NCBI RefSeq assembly: GCF_022682495.2
Contig: NC_071392.1
Span: forward strand, 131,749,318 to 131,813,317
Origin: Desmodus rotundus
Lineage: Eukaryota > Chordata > Mammalia > Chiroptera > Phyllostomidae
Direction of reading: 5' to 3'
Length of the DNA stretch: 64,000 bases
The stretch's first letter is position 1; the number at the start of each line of letters is the position of its first letter. The position numbers and the translations under genes are program-made. Under the pieces are notes generated by a model. The model worked only from the letters and a program-made list of their open reading frames with translations, made no database searches and was not told the origin of the DNA. Shown here in pieces: positions 1 through 11,240 of this stretch.

Positions 1-1234
1 TGCCACTTAAACAGGTGAATGTATGTGCTTCTGCTAGGATCTCACAGTAGATTTTTGGAAATCAAACCAACTGGATCCAATAAGACCATGCAGTGGGCAA
101 AGCTGAGCTTTAGAGATGTGGCTGTGAGGTTCAGATGGTTTTGAGGGACTTCAGAAGTTTGGGGAGGCGTTCCCTGTTTACAAACTGTCAACAATGACTT
201 GTGGGTGTTTCTGCTCAGGTGGACTTAGTCCATGTGCTCTGAGGCACCAGGATCTGTGCACACACCAAGCAGGGTTTGGAAGCGCCCTTAGGTACCATCA
301 GAACCACAGCCCCATCCTGTCAGCCCCCATCCCTTCTGTGCTGTCCTCTCTCAGGCTGGCGGCCCTCTCAGGATGGTCTGGCTCATCTTCACACCACTTC
401 ATTTCTCCATTTCTCCATTGTCATGGTGGAGCTTTTGGTCAGGGAAATGTCACCTGGTCCCAGTCAGGTAGAGGCAGGCATGCCACGTCCAAATTCCAAA
501 AAATGAAAAAGGTGCTTGTCAGTAAATTTACAGAACATGCTCAGAGGGTGGCATTGATGAGTAGATAACGATTTATAATTAGCACTTCCTTTGGCTTTGT
601 ATCAGTGGTATGTGTGGTGTTTTCAGCTCTATCTCTTCTTGGCCAAAGTGCTTCTTCCAAACTGGTGGAGGCTCTGCATTCAGAGCTTTTGGCACACTTA
701 GCTCTCATTGAGGACAATTGAGATGAATTGTGAATCAGTGTCCCAGACAGTGGGGGTCATTTTACTGCAGAATGGCTGTCTTTTGTCTCTCTGGCAAAAG
801 GGTGCTGAGAAATGAATGTTAAGGGCTGTGGATATGCTGAATAATAAGTGAACTTGATCCTACCAGGCAGCAAGGTCTGAAAGACTCCCTCTAATTGACC
901 CAGTTATACCTTCAAGGCCCCTAGACTGGTGCTTTGGAAAAAGTGATTGTCTTAAGGATCTCTCTCTCTGCCTCAACACTATCAGATCCCCTCCATAGAC
1001 TCCCATCTCAATAGTGCGTTTTAGGTTTTTAGAACAACTCAAAGGGTTTCCTGGTAAAGGTAGAGGAGGGGAGGTGACCAGTGGGATTGTGAATGGGTAT
1101 GCTGGACACCCAGATCTAAGAGGAAGATTAATTTACAACTCAGAGGGAGGAGTGATGACTTAATCTGAAGCCAGTCTGCATGGGCCCTGATGGGAGTAAA
1201 TAAAAACCTCAGGTTTTTTTATGCGGTTCAGCTT
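1..1234. other. No gene or repeat recognised
   Basis: I see no recognisable exon or repeat family in this stretch. The longest open frame is a 124-codon frame at 194-568 on the plus strand. It has no domain-like pattern and overlaps a second open frame, as expected by chance. Confidence 0.5.
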
Positions 1235-1260
1235 TATTCATTCATTCATTTATTCATTGA
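1235..1260. repeat. Short (ATTC)n tetranucleotide repeat
   Basis: ATTC units run with one interruption and are followed by GAGTCAACAGACAGGTGTGGG. An ATTCATTC run next to such sequence is typical of the 3' tail of an L2 element read in antisense, so this may be the tail of a degraded L2 copy. Confidence 0.6.
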
Positions 1261-2860
1261 GTCAACAGACAGGTGTGGGATGAGGTCAGTCTTACTGGTG
1301 TTGTGTTTGAGATGCCCCATATAGATTGGGATTTGAACCACAGCAGTCTGGGCTATGGGAAGCAGCAGTTCCTTACTCTTTTCCCATGATTGTACTGCAG
1401 GCAACTAGGATTGCAGCTGGCATTTTCCATATGTTTCAGTGTTCAAAAAGTACAGGTGTTTTTTTTGTTTTTTCTCTAAATTCATGGAGACAAGTTCCAT
1501 CACTCCTTTTTAAACAATAATTTTTAGAAATGGTATATCTTAACTTTAATACAAATATACAAAGAGCATGTTAAAGATTTGATTCAACTCATGATGGATG
1601 AGGAAATTGGTAAGATGTTACAAACATTTAAAAGAAGAATCCAAACAGACACATTTATAGATCAGGAATATTGAATGTGCAAATATGGTTTCTTCCACAG
1701 TTGCAGAGAGAAGTCAATTAAACCTATTGAACAAAATTTGCATATGTAGAGAACAATTACTAATGTAAAGAATTGTAAAATAGCTCAAGAGTAGTGAAAA
1801 GTCAGACAACCTGGAAAGATATGTTCTAGACAATGCTTAGTTTTCTATTGAAGTGCAAATTTTTCTCTATACTCTTGTTTAAAAATTCTAGTATTTTAAG
1901 CATTAAACTTGCTCAAAAATTGCCTTTTTCTTTCCTTTTTAAGATGTGATTAGCAATTATGAAAGTTTTTTTGTCATTTGGGGATACTTTGTATCTGTTG
2001 TTATGATACTAAAGCAAGATTATTAATCTCCAAATAACTTGAAAGATTATTTTGGAAGATAATTAGTGCTACCCTGTGTAGTTTCCCAGGACTGATATTA
2101 ATAAGTAGAAAATATGATTTATAGGATTTATGTAAATGATTTATAAGACCTTGGGTATGTGAATAACATTGGAATAATGAATCTGCAAACTGGAAATGAA
2201 TGAGCTCAAACAACAGAGAAGGTTCCAAACCACGTTGTGGAGTGGGGAGATGTGAGGTGGGGAAAAGGATACTTGCAGATAATTTCAGGACACAATTCCC
2301 CCCAAAATAATTGAGAATTTCTTCATGCATTAATTTTTAATCTCTGAGCTTTGAATGTATGTAATTTAATTTGTTGGCATTTTTCACAGTTCAAAAGGAC
2401 CTCAAATCCTATTGTGTCTGCCATTCTGAAGTTTATCCTGAAAAGATGTATAGTCCTTATGAACAATGAAAGGACTGGAAGTTATGGCAGGATTTAACTT
2501 ACATAGCCACTTCTGGTTTATTTTGAAAATGTTTCTTCTACATCCTTCTTTAGCCCTTGATGTTGCTGACCTACCTCTCCTGTTGGAAACAAATTCCTTC
2601 TTTCCTTGACCCTCTACAGGACTTGTGTTTTTTTTTTTTTTTATCACTGGGGCTATGCTGTCTTTCACTGCCCCCTTTTCTACCCTCTTTTCATTTCTTC
2701 CCAGGATGCTGCCCCACTGTGTCCCTTTCTCCTAATCACTTTCCTTGGACACAACATCCTCATCCAGAGAGCCAGCTCCCACCTTGGTTCAGATGATCAT
2801 GGTCTTCATTCCGCTTCTGAGCACCACACCAATGTTTTCGATTGCCACTGGAAATTTCCA
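1261..2860. other. AT-rich stretch, no gene recognised
   Basis: AT-rich sequence with scattered stops in all frames. It includes a T run at about 2629-2642. The 109-codon minus frame at 2001-2330 shows no domain and lies in simple AT-rich DNA. I cannot assign it to a repeat family. Confidence 0.4.
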
Positions 2861-2869
2861 GCTGAATAT

Positions 2870-3110
2870 TCTTACACTTCATACTCAGTATGTCTAAAAT
2901 GCAAACAATCAAATTTCTCCTAATGAAATATACCTCATTTTGTAACATTTTATTCCATCTACTTACCCTGTCAATTCTTTCTTCTCAATATTTCTATCTG
3001 ACCTTTACTGTCATTCTGCTGTTTTACCATAATCCAGGCCTTCTTCCCATCATCTGTGAGTCCTCGCTATAACTTCTGCATCAGTCCTACTCTCCTAATC
3101 CAATCAGTAT
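2870..3110 (+). repeat. Possible L2 LINE ORF2 3' remnant
   Basis: The stretch around CTTCATACTCAGTATGTC, followed by an AAAATGCAAAC-like segment and later TCCAATCAGT, resembles the end of the L2 coding region in sense orientation. Divergence is high and no frame is open for more than about 60 codons. The assignment is tentative. Confidence 0.3.
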
Positions 3111-3114
3111 TCCT

Positions 3115-3607
3115 TTAGTGTATGTGAGTAGATACCATGAGCCAGGTCCTGACCCAGCTGTTAGGGTTCCAGGGCCAGAGTCTACTGAGAAGACAGACAT
3201 CGATTAGATATTCGCACTTTAAGTGTATAGTCATAAACTGAGATAAATACTGGAAGGAAAGTGCTGCAAGAACATGTAATAGGAAGTCCTAATTAATCTG
3301 GAGGGGCAGACAAAATTCTTAGTAAGTGATCACTGAGAACGCATCTGAGGTACTAAATACATGAAGGCAAGGTGGAGGGGGTGAGTTTATCAAGTGAAGA
3401 ACCTAGTATTTACCAAGTCCTGGAGGTGGCTGGAGGCATTAGAAAGACTGAGCATGAAAGACTGAAATGCTTTGTTGAAGTGAGGGAGGGGCAATGATGT
3501 GGGAGTGGGAAAAGGACATGTAGGCTGATGCTAAGTTGCAGTAAGAATTCAGTGTCTACCTGAATGGACCTTGAGGTCAGAGAAACAGAAAAAGTAAGAC
3601 AGAGCAA
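3115..3607 (-). repeat. Ancient L2-type repeat, antisense, part 1
   Basis: The segment begins with the degraded antisense L2-like phrase 'TACCATGAGCCAGGTCCTG'. It continues with the pattern seen upstream of L2 3' ends when read in reverse (TGATCACTGAGAACGCATCTGAGG). The repeat is interrupted at about 3608 by an L1 3' end and seems to resume at about 4006, so it is older than that L1. Confidence 0.45.
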
Positions 3608-4005
3608 AACAAATACTGTATAGTCTCACCTACATAGGGAATCTAAAAAAGCTGAACTCATACAGAGAGTAGAAAGGTGGTTGCCAAGGCCTTGGGGGAT
3701 CTGGAAATGGGAGATCTTGGTCAAAGGGTATAAACTTCCAGTTACAAGACTAATAAGTTCTAGGCAACTAATGTACAGCAGAGTGACTATAGTTAATAAT
3801 ACTGTATTATATACTTGAAAGTTGATATGAGAGTAGATCTTAAATGTTGTCATTATACACATAAAAAAGTAATTATGTAAGGTAATTGGAGGTGTAAGCT
3901 AATGCTATGGTAGTAATCATCTTGTGTATCAAACCATCATGTTGTATACCTTAAACTTATACAATGTAATATGTCAATTATATCTCAATAAAGCTGGGGA
4001 AAAAT
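3608..4005 (+). mobile_element. L1 3' end, 5'-truncated, plus strand
   Basis: The sequence follows the old L1 (L1MA/MB-like) 3' end: TATAGTCTCACCTACATAGG, then AGAAAGGTGGTTGCCAAGG, a 'TATTATATACTTGAAAGTTG' block, 'GTTGTATACCTTAAACTTAT', and TATCTCAATAAAGCTGGGGA followed by a short A-rich tail. Only the end of ORF2 and the 3' UTR remain, about 400 bp of a full length of 6-7 kb. It splits an older repeat on both sides. Confidence 0.8.
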
Positions 4006-4170
4006 AATTTAGGTGTCTGTCCTCAGAGCACAGGGGAGTCTTTGAAGGGTTTTTAAACAGGAAGGAAATGATATGACCAGATGAGCCTTTTCAAAAGCTC
4101 ACTGTGTCTGCTATGTGAAGTCCAGAAGACAACCTGAAAATCCTGATCAAAAGAGCAGGAAATGCTGGGT
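4006..4170 (-). repeat. Ancient L2-type repeat, antisense, part 2
   Basis: After the L1 tail, the phrases GAGTCTTTGAAGGG, 'TTTAAACAGGAAGGAAATGATATG' (shortened in meaning: a TTTAAACAGGAAGG core) and AAAAGCTCACTGTGTCTGC continue the repeat seen before 3608. Orientation and order agree with one element split by the L1. Confidence 0.4.
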
Positions 4171-4828
4171 AATGTCATAGCCTAACTGAACTTACTAGGA
4201 AGTGAGAGGTTTTGTTGTAACTGTGAATAAAGAGAAAGCTGAATGCCCAAAGAGCATGTTGGCTCTTACTGCTTCACCTTCCCTAGTGGCATTTGCCCAT
4301 CTCAGTAAGCAAGGGATATTCCTTTCAGGATGACCCAAGGACAGAAGACAGGGCTTCAAGTGTGAGTGGATTGGGGAAGTGATCTAAGACCCTCGCATGA
4401 AAAAGGAACCTTTCAATCAGATTGTACAATAAATCTATTCTTCACAAAAGAAAATACTAGGAAGTTTGTCTCTTTTGACCTGGCCTGCAGTTGGGGCTGG
4501 GGCAGAATTTTCTCTAAAAATATTTTCCCATAGATGTACTGCAGGTGAGTTTGGGATTCTTCTTTAAACCCCAGGCCCAGAAATTAACATGATAGTGAGT
4601 CCACACTGGTAATCACTGGGGGGGTCCTAGAAGCAGCATCACAGTTCTCTCTGAAATTCTAATAGAATTAAACCCTAAAGAATTTCATATAATAATGTGT
4701 GTGTATGTGAAGTTTGAAAATATTTTAGATTGCATAATATTAATATTAATTGTATAAATATAGTTAATTTGGGCAGGTGGTCAGAAAAACATTTTAAATC
4801 TTTGTACTTTTGCCAAAGACAGTGAATA
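4171..4828. other. No gene or repeat recognised
   Basis: Nothing assignable. The second half is AT-rich, with TA-dinucleotide-rich sequence around 4735-4760 that would suit a TA-targeting transposon such as the MITE that follows. Confidence 0.45.
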
Positions 4829-4956
4829 CAGGGTGGCACAAAAGTAGATTTACAGTTGTGAGTATGCAAAACACAAGAGTTTGTTCTTGTATTATCATTT
4901 ATTAATTATTGTATTTTCCATACTCACAACTGTAAACCTACTTTTGCTCCACCATG
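4829..4956. mobile_element. Mariner-like MITE (128 bp)
   Basis: This is a nearly perfect palindrome in its arms. The left end CAGGGTGGCACAAAAGTAGA continues to CAGTTGTGAGTATG. The right end, reverse-complemented, begins CATGGTGGAGCAAAAGTAGG and continues with the same CAGTTGTGAGTATG. Terminal inverted repeats are about 38 bp around an AT-rich core of about 50 bp. A TA dinucleotide precedes the left end; the right TA is blurred by mutation. There is no room for a transposase, so it was moved in trans by a mariner transposase. The family is common in bat genomes as I recall it. Confidence 0.8.
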
Positions 4957-4983
4957 TTATAACATAATTTTATTAAGTTAAAT

Positions 4984-5850
4984 ATGCATGTTAAAAAATA
5001 TGGGGAATTGCTGAAACAATAAGGATAGGGTATATGATTTCCAAATCACTAGAGGAGAAAATTAGTACTCAAAATCCAGTCAGTCCAAAAAAGGGAGAGA
5101 AGAGAAAAACAGGAGAGAAAAAGAAGGAGAAATAAAAGATACAAAATGAGAAGGTAGAATTATAAGTTCAAATATATTAATAATAATAAGTGGACCAAAT
5201 TCATGACAAGATTGTCACATTAGATTTTAAAAATTCATCTATATGCTGTTTGCAAGGGACAGACACATCCACAACATAAAGGCACAAATAGTTGAAATTA
5301 AAATGATGGGAAAAGATGTAGTTGAATATTATCCAAAAGACGCCTTTGGGTTGGATAAGATTGGGTGTTATTATCCAATAAAATAGATTTAAAGGCAAAA
5401 GATATTATTTGGGATAAAAAGTTAGTATTTAATAGTAGGTGATAGAGTAGTGTTAACTGGAAAGATGTAACAATTCTACTCCAAGCACTTTATGAGATAG
5501 TCTCAAAATAACATAAAACAAAAAGTGATGGCTTTTCAAGAAGAAACTAAAAAATTGACAAATTTATAATCATATTGAGAGATAGTAATGCAATTTTATT
5601 AATAACTCACAGATCAAACAATAAAAATTATTAAGGCTATAGAGGATTTGAACAAAAGTTTGATCAATTGGAGATATAGAACATTATTCAACAATATACA
5701 ATACACATTATTTCCAGCATATATAAAATAGAACCTATATAGAAATTCACCTTGTAACAGGCCTTAATACAAGTCTCAAAAAAGTCACAGAATTGATATC
5801 AGATTAAATTCTTTGATCACAGAGACATTTATAACCTTGTTACATACAAG
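4984..5850 (+). mobile_element. Old L1 ORF2 endonuclease-region fragment
   Basis: The plus strand tracks the L1 ORF2 endonuclease region, heavily mutated. Landmarks in order are ATCTATATGCTGTTTGCAAG, a CAACATAAAGGCACAAATAG block, 'AAAATAGATTTAAAGGCAAA', 'GATGTAACAATTCTACTCC', ATTGACAAATTTATAATCAT, 'GATATAGAACATTATTC' and TTTGATCACAGAGACATTTA. These match the family order from the IQETH-type motif to the SDH-type motif. All frames carry stops. It ends exactly where the next, antisense L1 begins, so that L1 inserted into or next to it. Confidence 0.75.
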
Positions 5851-5856
5851 ATGCTT

Positions 5857-5880
5857 CATTATTATTATTATTATTATTTA
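5857..5880. repeat. (ATT)n tail of the antisense L1
   Basis: An ATT trinucleotide run lies at the left end of the antisense L1. Read on the minus strand it is an AAT-rich tail directly after the L1 3' terminus. Confidence 0.7.
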
Positions 5881-7319
5881 AAATTATTTTATTGTTATTC
5901 AATTACAGTTGTCTGCATTTACCCCCTACTACTCCCCCCCCACCCCAGCCAGACCCACCTTCCTCCCTTGCTTCCACTCCCCGCCTTGGTTTTGTCCATG
6001 TGTCCTTTATAGTTTTTCCTGAAAACCCTTTCCCCATTATCCTCTCCCCACCTCCCCTCTATTTTATATGAATATTAGTTTCAGGTGTAGTGGTTAAACA
6101 ATCACATACTTTAGAAAGTGATTCCCACTGAGATTTCAAGTACCCACTTGGCACCATACATAGGTATTACAATATTATTGACTATATTCCCTATGCTGTA
6201 CTTGGCATCCCCATGAGTATTGTGTAACTACCGATTTGTACTTAATCCTTTCACCTTTTTGACACAGCCCTACAATCTTCCTTCTCTCTGACAACCATCA
6301 GTCTGTTCTCTGAATCTGTGAGTCTATTTCTATTTTGTTTGTTTATTTTGCTCTTTAGATTCCACAGTTGAGTGAAATCATACTGTATTTGTCTCTCTCT
6401 GTCTGACTTATTTCACTTAGCATAATACCCTCTAAGCCCATCCATGCTGTTGTAAATGGTAAGATTTCATTTTTTATGGCAGAGAAATAGTCTATTGTAT
6501 ATATGTACTACAACATTTTTATCCACTCATCTATGGTTGGGCATTTGGTTTGCTTCCATTACTGACTATTGTAAATAACACTGCAGTGAACATAGGGGTG
6601 CATATATATTTTTGAATTAGTGTTTTGGGTTTATACATATATAAACCACTTCCCAGAAGTGGAATTCTTGGTTCATAAAACAGTTCTATTTTTAATTTGG
6701 GGGGGAACCTCCATACTGTTTCCATTGTGGCTATAACAACCTGTATTCCCACCAATGGTTCATGAGCATTCACTTTTCTCCATATCCACACCAATACTTG
6801 TTTTTTGATGTATTGATGATAGCCACTTTGACAGGTGTGAGGTGACATCACACTGTGGTTTTAATTTGCTTTTCTCTGATGACTAGAGACATTGATAATC
6901 TTATCACATATTTTTGGTCTTCTTCGGAGAACTATCTATTCAGGTCCTCTGCCATTTTTTTAACTGGATTGTTTTTTAAGCACTGAATTGTAAGAGTTTT
7001 TTAAAATAAATTTTTAATATTAGCCTCTTAGCAGATATATCATTGGTGAATATCTTCCCCCATTCAGTGGGTTGTTTTTTGTTAATGGTTTCCTTTGCTG
7101 TACAAAAACTTTTTAGTTTGATGAAGTGCCATTTGTTTATTTTCCCTCTTGTTTTCTTTTCCAGGAGAGCTGTATTAGAAAACATATTGGTAAGAGAAAT
7201 GACAGAGTTTACTGTCTATTTTCTTCCAGGATTTTTATGCTTTTGAGTCATACATTTAATTCTTTTATCCATTTTTAATTTATTTTTGTATACAGTACAC
7301 ACAGATGTCTAGACATTAG
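5881..7319 (-). mobile_element. Outer antisense L1, segment 1 (3' UTR and ORF2 end)
   Basis: On the minus strand this ends in the bat-type L1 terminus, an ACAACTGTAATTGAATAAC core. The C-rich plus-strand stretch at 5930-5990 is the complement of the G-rich 3' UTR. From about 6300 to 7300 the complement of the ORF2 C-terminal region is seen: TTTATCCACTCATCTATGG, 'CATTACTGACTATTGTAAAT', 'TTCCCCCATTCAGTGGGTTG' and CTTTGCTGTACAAAAACTTT. All frames are broken. The element is interrupted at about 7320 by a half-L1 and resumes at about 9244. Confidence 0.85.
7307..7319. repeat. Probable left target-site duplication of half-L1 copy 1
   Basis: GTCTAGACATTAG here is close to GTCTAGTTCCATTA at 9244-9257, right of the element. 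They agree apart from a 2-base gap and one mismatch. The match is imperfect, as expected for an old insertion. Confidence 0.45.
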
Positions 7320-7396
7320 AGAGTTTCAGCCAAGATGGAGGTGTAGGTAGATATGCTTCATTTCCTTGAACAACCAAAAGATGGATAACAACCAAT

Positions 7397-7984
7397 TTAA
7401 AAATAAAAAAACAACCAGAACTGCCTAAAAATCAAACTATATGGAAGTCTGATAATGAAAGAGTTAAAGAAGAAACATTCATCCAAACTGGTAGCAGGGG
7501 CAGAGACAGACAGCTGGGGTGGAGAGGGCACCTGCCAGGGTGGCTGCTGGTGGTCTGGGGCAGGCAAGGGGGTGGCTGGCAGACTGGAAGTCCTACATTG
7601 GCATGTGGGTAAGCCGGGAGAAACTACTGAGGAGTGATACAGACTGTACAACCCAGAGTTCCAGCACAGGAAATTAAAGCCTCTAAACTTCTGACTGTAA
7701 AAACCGATGGAGGTTGCGGCAGTGGCAGAAACTCCCAGTCTCACAGGAGAGTCCATTGGAGAGGATCCTAGAACACACATGAGCCCACCCATCAGGGAAT
7801 CAGCACCTGAAAGGGCACAATCCATTTGTGGAAAATGAGGGAAGTGACAGAAAGTGGGGCAAGAGCTGAGTAAGCTATCAAGCAGCATTGTTCCCTCTCT
7901 GACCCCTCCTCCACATGCAGTGCAACAACCCCACCAAGGCGAATACCTAAGGCTCTGCCCCTTACAGCGTAACAGGTGCACCAA
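7397..7984 (-). other. Antisense open frame across the half-L1 5' UTR
   Basis: A 195-codon frame runs opposite to the element. Its C-terminal part reads SLDECFFFNSFIIRLPYSLI. The same stretch, as SLNECFFFNSLIVKLPYSLI, occurs antisense in copy 2. Shared ancestry alone explains the likeness. Whether it is ever translated is unknown. It is not a host gene. Confidence 0.35.
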
Positions 7985-7995
7985 GACAAATAAAT

Positions 7996-8827
7996 ATGGC
8001 CCAAATGAAAGAACAAGTCAAAACTACAGAAAAAGAACTAAGGGACAAGGAGATAGCCGACTTATCAGAGGTAGAGTTCAAAACTCTGGTGATCAGGATG
8101 CTCACAGAAATGGTTGAATATGGTCACAAAATAAAGGAAGACATGAAAGCTATACAAAGTGAAATAAAGAAAAATATACAGGGAAGCAGTGGGGGGAAGG
8201 AAATCGGGACTCAAATCAATTATTTGGAACAAAAGGAAGAAATAAACATCCAACCAGAACAGAATGAAGAAACAAGAATTCAAAAAAATGAGGAGAGGCT
8301 TAGGAACCTCTGGGACAACTTTAAACCTTCCAACATCTGAATCATAGGGGCGCCAGAAGGAGAAGAGGAAGAGCAAGAAATTGAAAATTTATTTCAACAA
8401 ATAATGAAGAAGAACTTTCCCAATCTGGCAAAGGAAATAGACTTCTTGGAAGTCCAAGAAGCTCAGAGAGTCCCCAAGAAGTTGGACCCAAGGAAGGACA
8501 TACCAAGACACATCATAATTAAGTTACCCAAGATTAAATATAAAGAGAGAATCCTAAAAGCAGCAAAAGAAAAGGAGATAGTTACCTACAAAGGAGTTCC
8601 CATTAGACTCAGCTGATTTCTCAAAGGAAACCTTGCAGTCAAGAAGGGGCTGGAAAAAAATATTCAAAGTCATGAAAGGCAAGGACCTACATCCAGGATT
8701 ACTCTATCTAGCAAAGTTCTCATTTAGAATGGAAGGGCAGATAAAGTGCTTCCCAGATAAGGTCAAGTTAAAGGAGTTCATCATCACCAAGCCTGTATTA
8801 TATGAAATGTTAAAGGGACTTATCTAA
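7996..8827 (+). pseudogene. Half-L1 ORF1p relic, copy 1
   Basis: This is the ORF1 protein of the element, the RNA-binding chaperone type. It begins MAQMKEQVKTTEKELRDKE, a charged coiled-coil-like stretch. Next is the RRM start RNLWDNFKPSNI, an in-frame TGA at 8338-8340 where family members have an Arg codon, and then IIGAPEGEEEEQEIENLF. The C-terminal domain ends GQIKCFPDKVKLKEF and YEMLKGLI. A small deletion near 8604-8620 shifts the frame: the first frame hits TGA at 8614-8616 and the C-terminal part continues in another frame. The reconstructed span is about 277 codons, shorter than the 338-residue human ORF1p, mostly in the coiled coil. It has two disabling lesions and is otherwise well preserved. 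Confidence 0.8.
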
Positions 8828-9243
8828 GAAAAAGAAGATAAAAACTATGAACAGTAAAATGACAACAAACTCACAATTATCAACAACTGACACTAAAAAA
8901 CCCAAAAACAAAAAACACTAAGCCAACAACTAAAACAGGAACAGAATCACAGAAATGGAGATCACATGGAGGGTTATCAGTGGGGAGGGGGAGGGAGAAA
9001 ATGGGGGGGAAGGTACAGAGAATAAGAAGCATAGTTGGTAGGCACAAAATAGACAGGAATAGTCTATTAATAGTGTAGGAAATGGAGAATCAAAAGAACT
9101 TGTATGTACAACCCATAGACATGAACTAAGTGGGGAGGAATGCCAGAAAGAGGGGTGGTGAAGGTGGAGGGGAATAAAGGGAGGAAAAAAATGGGACAAA
9201 TGTAATTGCATAATTAATAAAATATACCTAAAAAAAGAAGGTA
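8828..9243 (+). other. Half-L1 3' UTR and tail, copy 1
   Basis: The ORF1 stop is followed by an A-rich segment, then CACTAAGCCAACAACTAAAA, a G-rich tract around 8980-9015, and the terminus ACAAATGTAATTGCATAATT followed by AATAAAATA and an A run. The terminus resembles that of the autonomous L1s in the window. The corresponding part of copy 2 lies at 29028-29392. Confidence 0.75.
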
Positions 9244-10074
9244 GTCTAGTTCCATTATTTTTTGCATGTATCTGTCCCATTTTTCCAACAGCATTTATTG
9301 AATGGACTCTCTTTACCCCGTGGTATGTTCTTGCCTCATTTGTCATACATTAGCTGTCAATATAGATGTAGGTTAATTTCTGGACTGCCTATTCTATGCC
9401 ATTAATCTCTGTTTTTATGTCAGTAGCATGTGTGTTGACTGCTATAGGCTTGTGTAGTTTGATATCCAGTAGCATGATACCTCCAACTTTGTTCTTCTTT
9501 CTCAAGATTGCTGTGGCTATTCCGGTTTTCTGTTTTTGGTTTCATACAAATTTTAGGATTATTTGATGTAATTCTGTGAAAAATGCCATTGTTATTTTTA
9601 TAGGGATTGCATCAAATATATTGATAGCTTTGGGTAATATGAACATTTTAATGTTAATTCTTTCTATCCATGAACACAGTATATGCTTCCATTTATTTGT
9701 ATCTTCCTCAGTTTATTTCTTCAATATCTTATAATTTTCCTAGTATGGTTCTTTTACTTTTGGTTAAATTTATTCCTTAGTATTTTTTGACAAAATTATA
9801 AATGGGATTGTTTTCTTAATTGCTTTTTCTGACAGTTCATTGTTGGTGTATAAAAATGCAACCAATTTCTGAATATTTATTTTGTATCCTGCCACTTTAC
9901 TGAATTCATTTATCATTTTTAGTAGTTCTTTTTTGGGAGGGTGGAGTCTCTATATACAGTTGCATGCCATCTGCAAATCATCACAGTTTTACTTCTTCCT
10001 TTCCAATTAGAATGTCTTGTATTTCTTCCTATTGTCTGATTTCTTTGGCTAGGACTTCCACTACTACTTTATTT
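9244..10074 (-). mobile_element. Outer antisense L1, segment 2 (ORF2)
   Basis: The antisense ORF2 continues: TGCATGTATCTGTCCCATTT, 'AACAGCATTTATTGAATGG', TATCCAGTAGCATGATACCT, 'GCTGTGGCTATTCCGG' and CTTTGGCTAGGACTTCCACT. The order continues from segment 1, which confirms one element split by the half-L1. It ends at the insertion point of a second antisense L1. Confidence 0.85.
10058..10073. repeat. Left target-site duplication of the inner L1
   Basis: CCACTACTACTTTATT here matches CCAATACTATTTTATA at 11715-11730 in most positions. Removing the DNA between the two restores the outer L1 order (AGGACTTCC...ACTATTTTATATAACAGTGG), which confirms the insertion. Confidence 0.65.
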
Positions 10075-11240
10075 ATATTTATTTTTTATTTATTTTGACT
10101 TTGAGGGGTGTTTTTGTTTGTTTTTAAATTGCATTTTCCATTACCATTTAGTTCCCTAATACCCCCTCCACCTCCCCTCCAATTACCATACTGCTGTCCA
10201 TGTCCATGAAACCTTTTTCCTTTTCCTTTTTGCTCAATCACTCCAACCCCTCCCCTTCCCTCCCTTAGCTGTCAACCTGCTCTATGTCTATGAATCTGTC
10301 TCTATTTTGCTTGTTAGTTCAGTTTGTTCATTAGATTCCACATGAGTGAAATCATATGGTACTTGTCTTTCTCTGACTGGCTTATTTCACTTAGCATAAT
10401 GTTCTCCAGGTCCATCCATACTGCCACAAAGGTAAGCTTTTATTCTTTTTTAGTCTGAGTAGTGTTCCATTGTGTAAATGTCCCATAGTCGTTTTATCCA
10501 CTCATCTACTGATAGACACTTGGGCTGCTTCCATATCTTGGCAATTGTAAATAACACTGAAATTACCATAGGGGTACTTATGGCACTTCGAATTAGTGTT
10601 TTGGGTTTCTTCAGATGTATTCCCAGAAGTAGGATCATTGGGTCAAAAGCCAGATCCATTTTTAATTTTTGAGGGTATCTCCATAATGATTTCTACAATG
10701 GCTGCACCTATCTGCATTCTCACCAACAGTGCAAAAGGGATCCATTTTCTCCACATCTTTTCCAGCACTTGTTGTTTGTTGATTTATTGATGATAGCCAT
10801 TCTGACAGGTGTGAGATGATATCTCATTGTGGTTTTACTTTGCATTTCTCTGATGGTTAGTGACATTGAGCATCTTTTCATATGTCTATTGGCCATCTGT
10901 ATGTCCTCTTTGAAGAACTGTGTATTCAAGGCCTTTGGCAATTTTTTAATTGGGGTGTGTGTGTGTGTGTGTGTGTGTGTGTTGAGTTTTGTAAGTTCTG
11001 TATAAATCTTGGATATTAACCACTAATTAGATGTACTGGCAAATATGTTCTCCCATTCTGTGAGTTGTCTTTTTATTTTGTTGATGTTTTCCTTTGCTGT
11101 GCAAAATCTTTTCAGTTTGTTGTAGTCCCATTTGTTTATATCCCCTTGCCTGGGGAGATATATCTGATAAACTGTTGCTACGAGCTATGTCTGAGATTTT
11201 GCTGCCTATGTTTTCTTCTAGGATTTTTATGGTTTGGGGT
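10075..11240 (-). mobile_element. Inner L1, antisense 3' part
   Basis: The minus strand carries the 3' UTR and the ORF2 end of a second L1. Its A/T-rich tail is at the left (10075-10135). The C-rich plus-strand tract at 10160-10270 is the complement of the 3' UTR. The ORF2 complement then runs from CATGAGTGAAATCATATGGT through TTTTATCCACTCATCTACTG and TAGTCCCATTTGTTTATATC to TTTTCTTCTAGGATTTTTAT. Sequence at 11241 switches abruptly to the opposite strand of ORF2. It holds a (GT)n run at 10955-10982. Confidence 0.85.
10955..10982. repeat. (GT)n microsatellite
   Basis: About 14 GT units inside the inner L1, so it expanded after that insertion. Confidence 0.9.

Larger units (their letters stand above)
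7321..9243 (+). mobile_element. Half-L1 (HAL1-type) retrotransposon, copy 1
   Basis: The element starts GAGTTTCAGCCAAGATGGAG, a typical L1-like 5' end. It has a 5' UTR of about 675 bp, an ORF1 relic (7996-8827), and then passes straight into a 3' UTR and A-rich tail with no ORF2. The layout is the same in copy 2 at 27520-29392, down to the ORF1/3'UTR junction, so loss of ORF2 is a family feature and not a private deletion. It sits inside an antisense L1. HAL1 elements are known from placental mammals, and young families have, as I recall, been described from a Myotis bat. Confidence 0.85.

Noticed and set aside
7996..8340. A host gene encoding an RNA-binding protein
   Set aside because: It is half-L1 ORF1, inside a complete retroelement and with disabling lesions.
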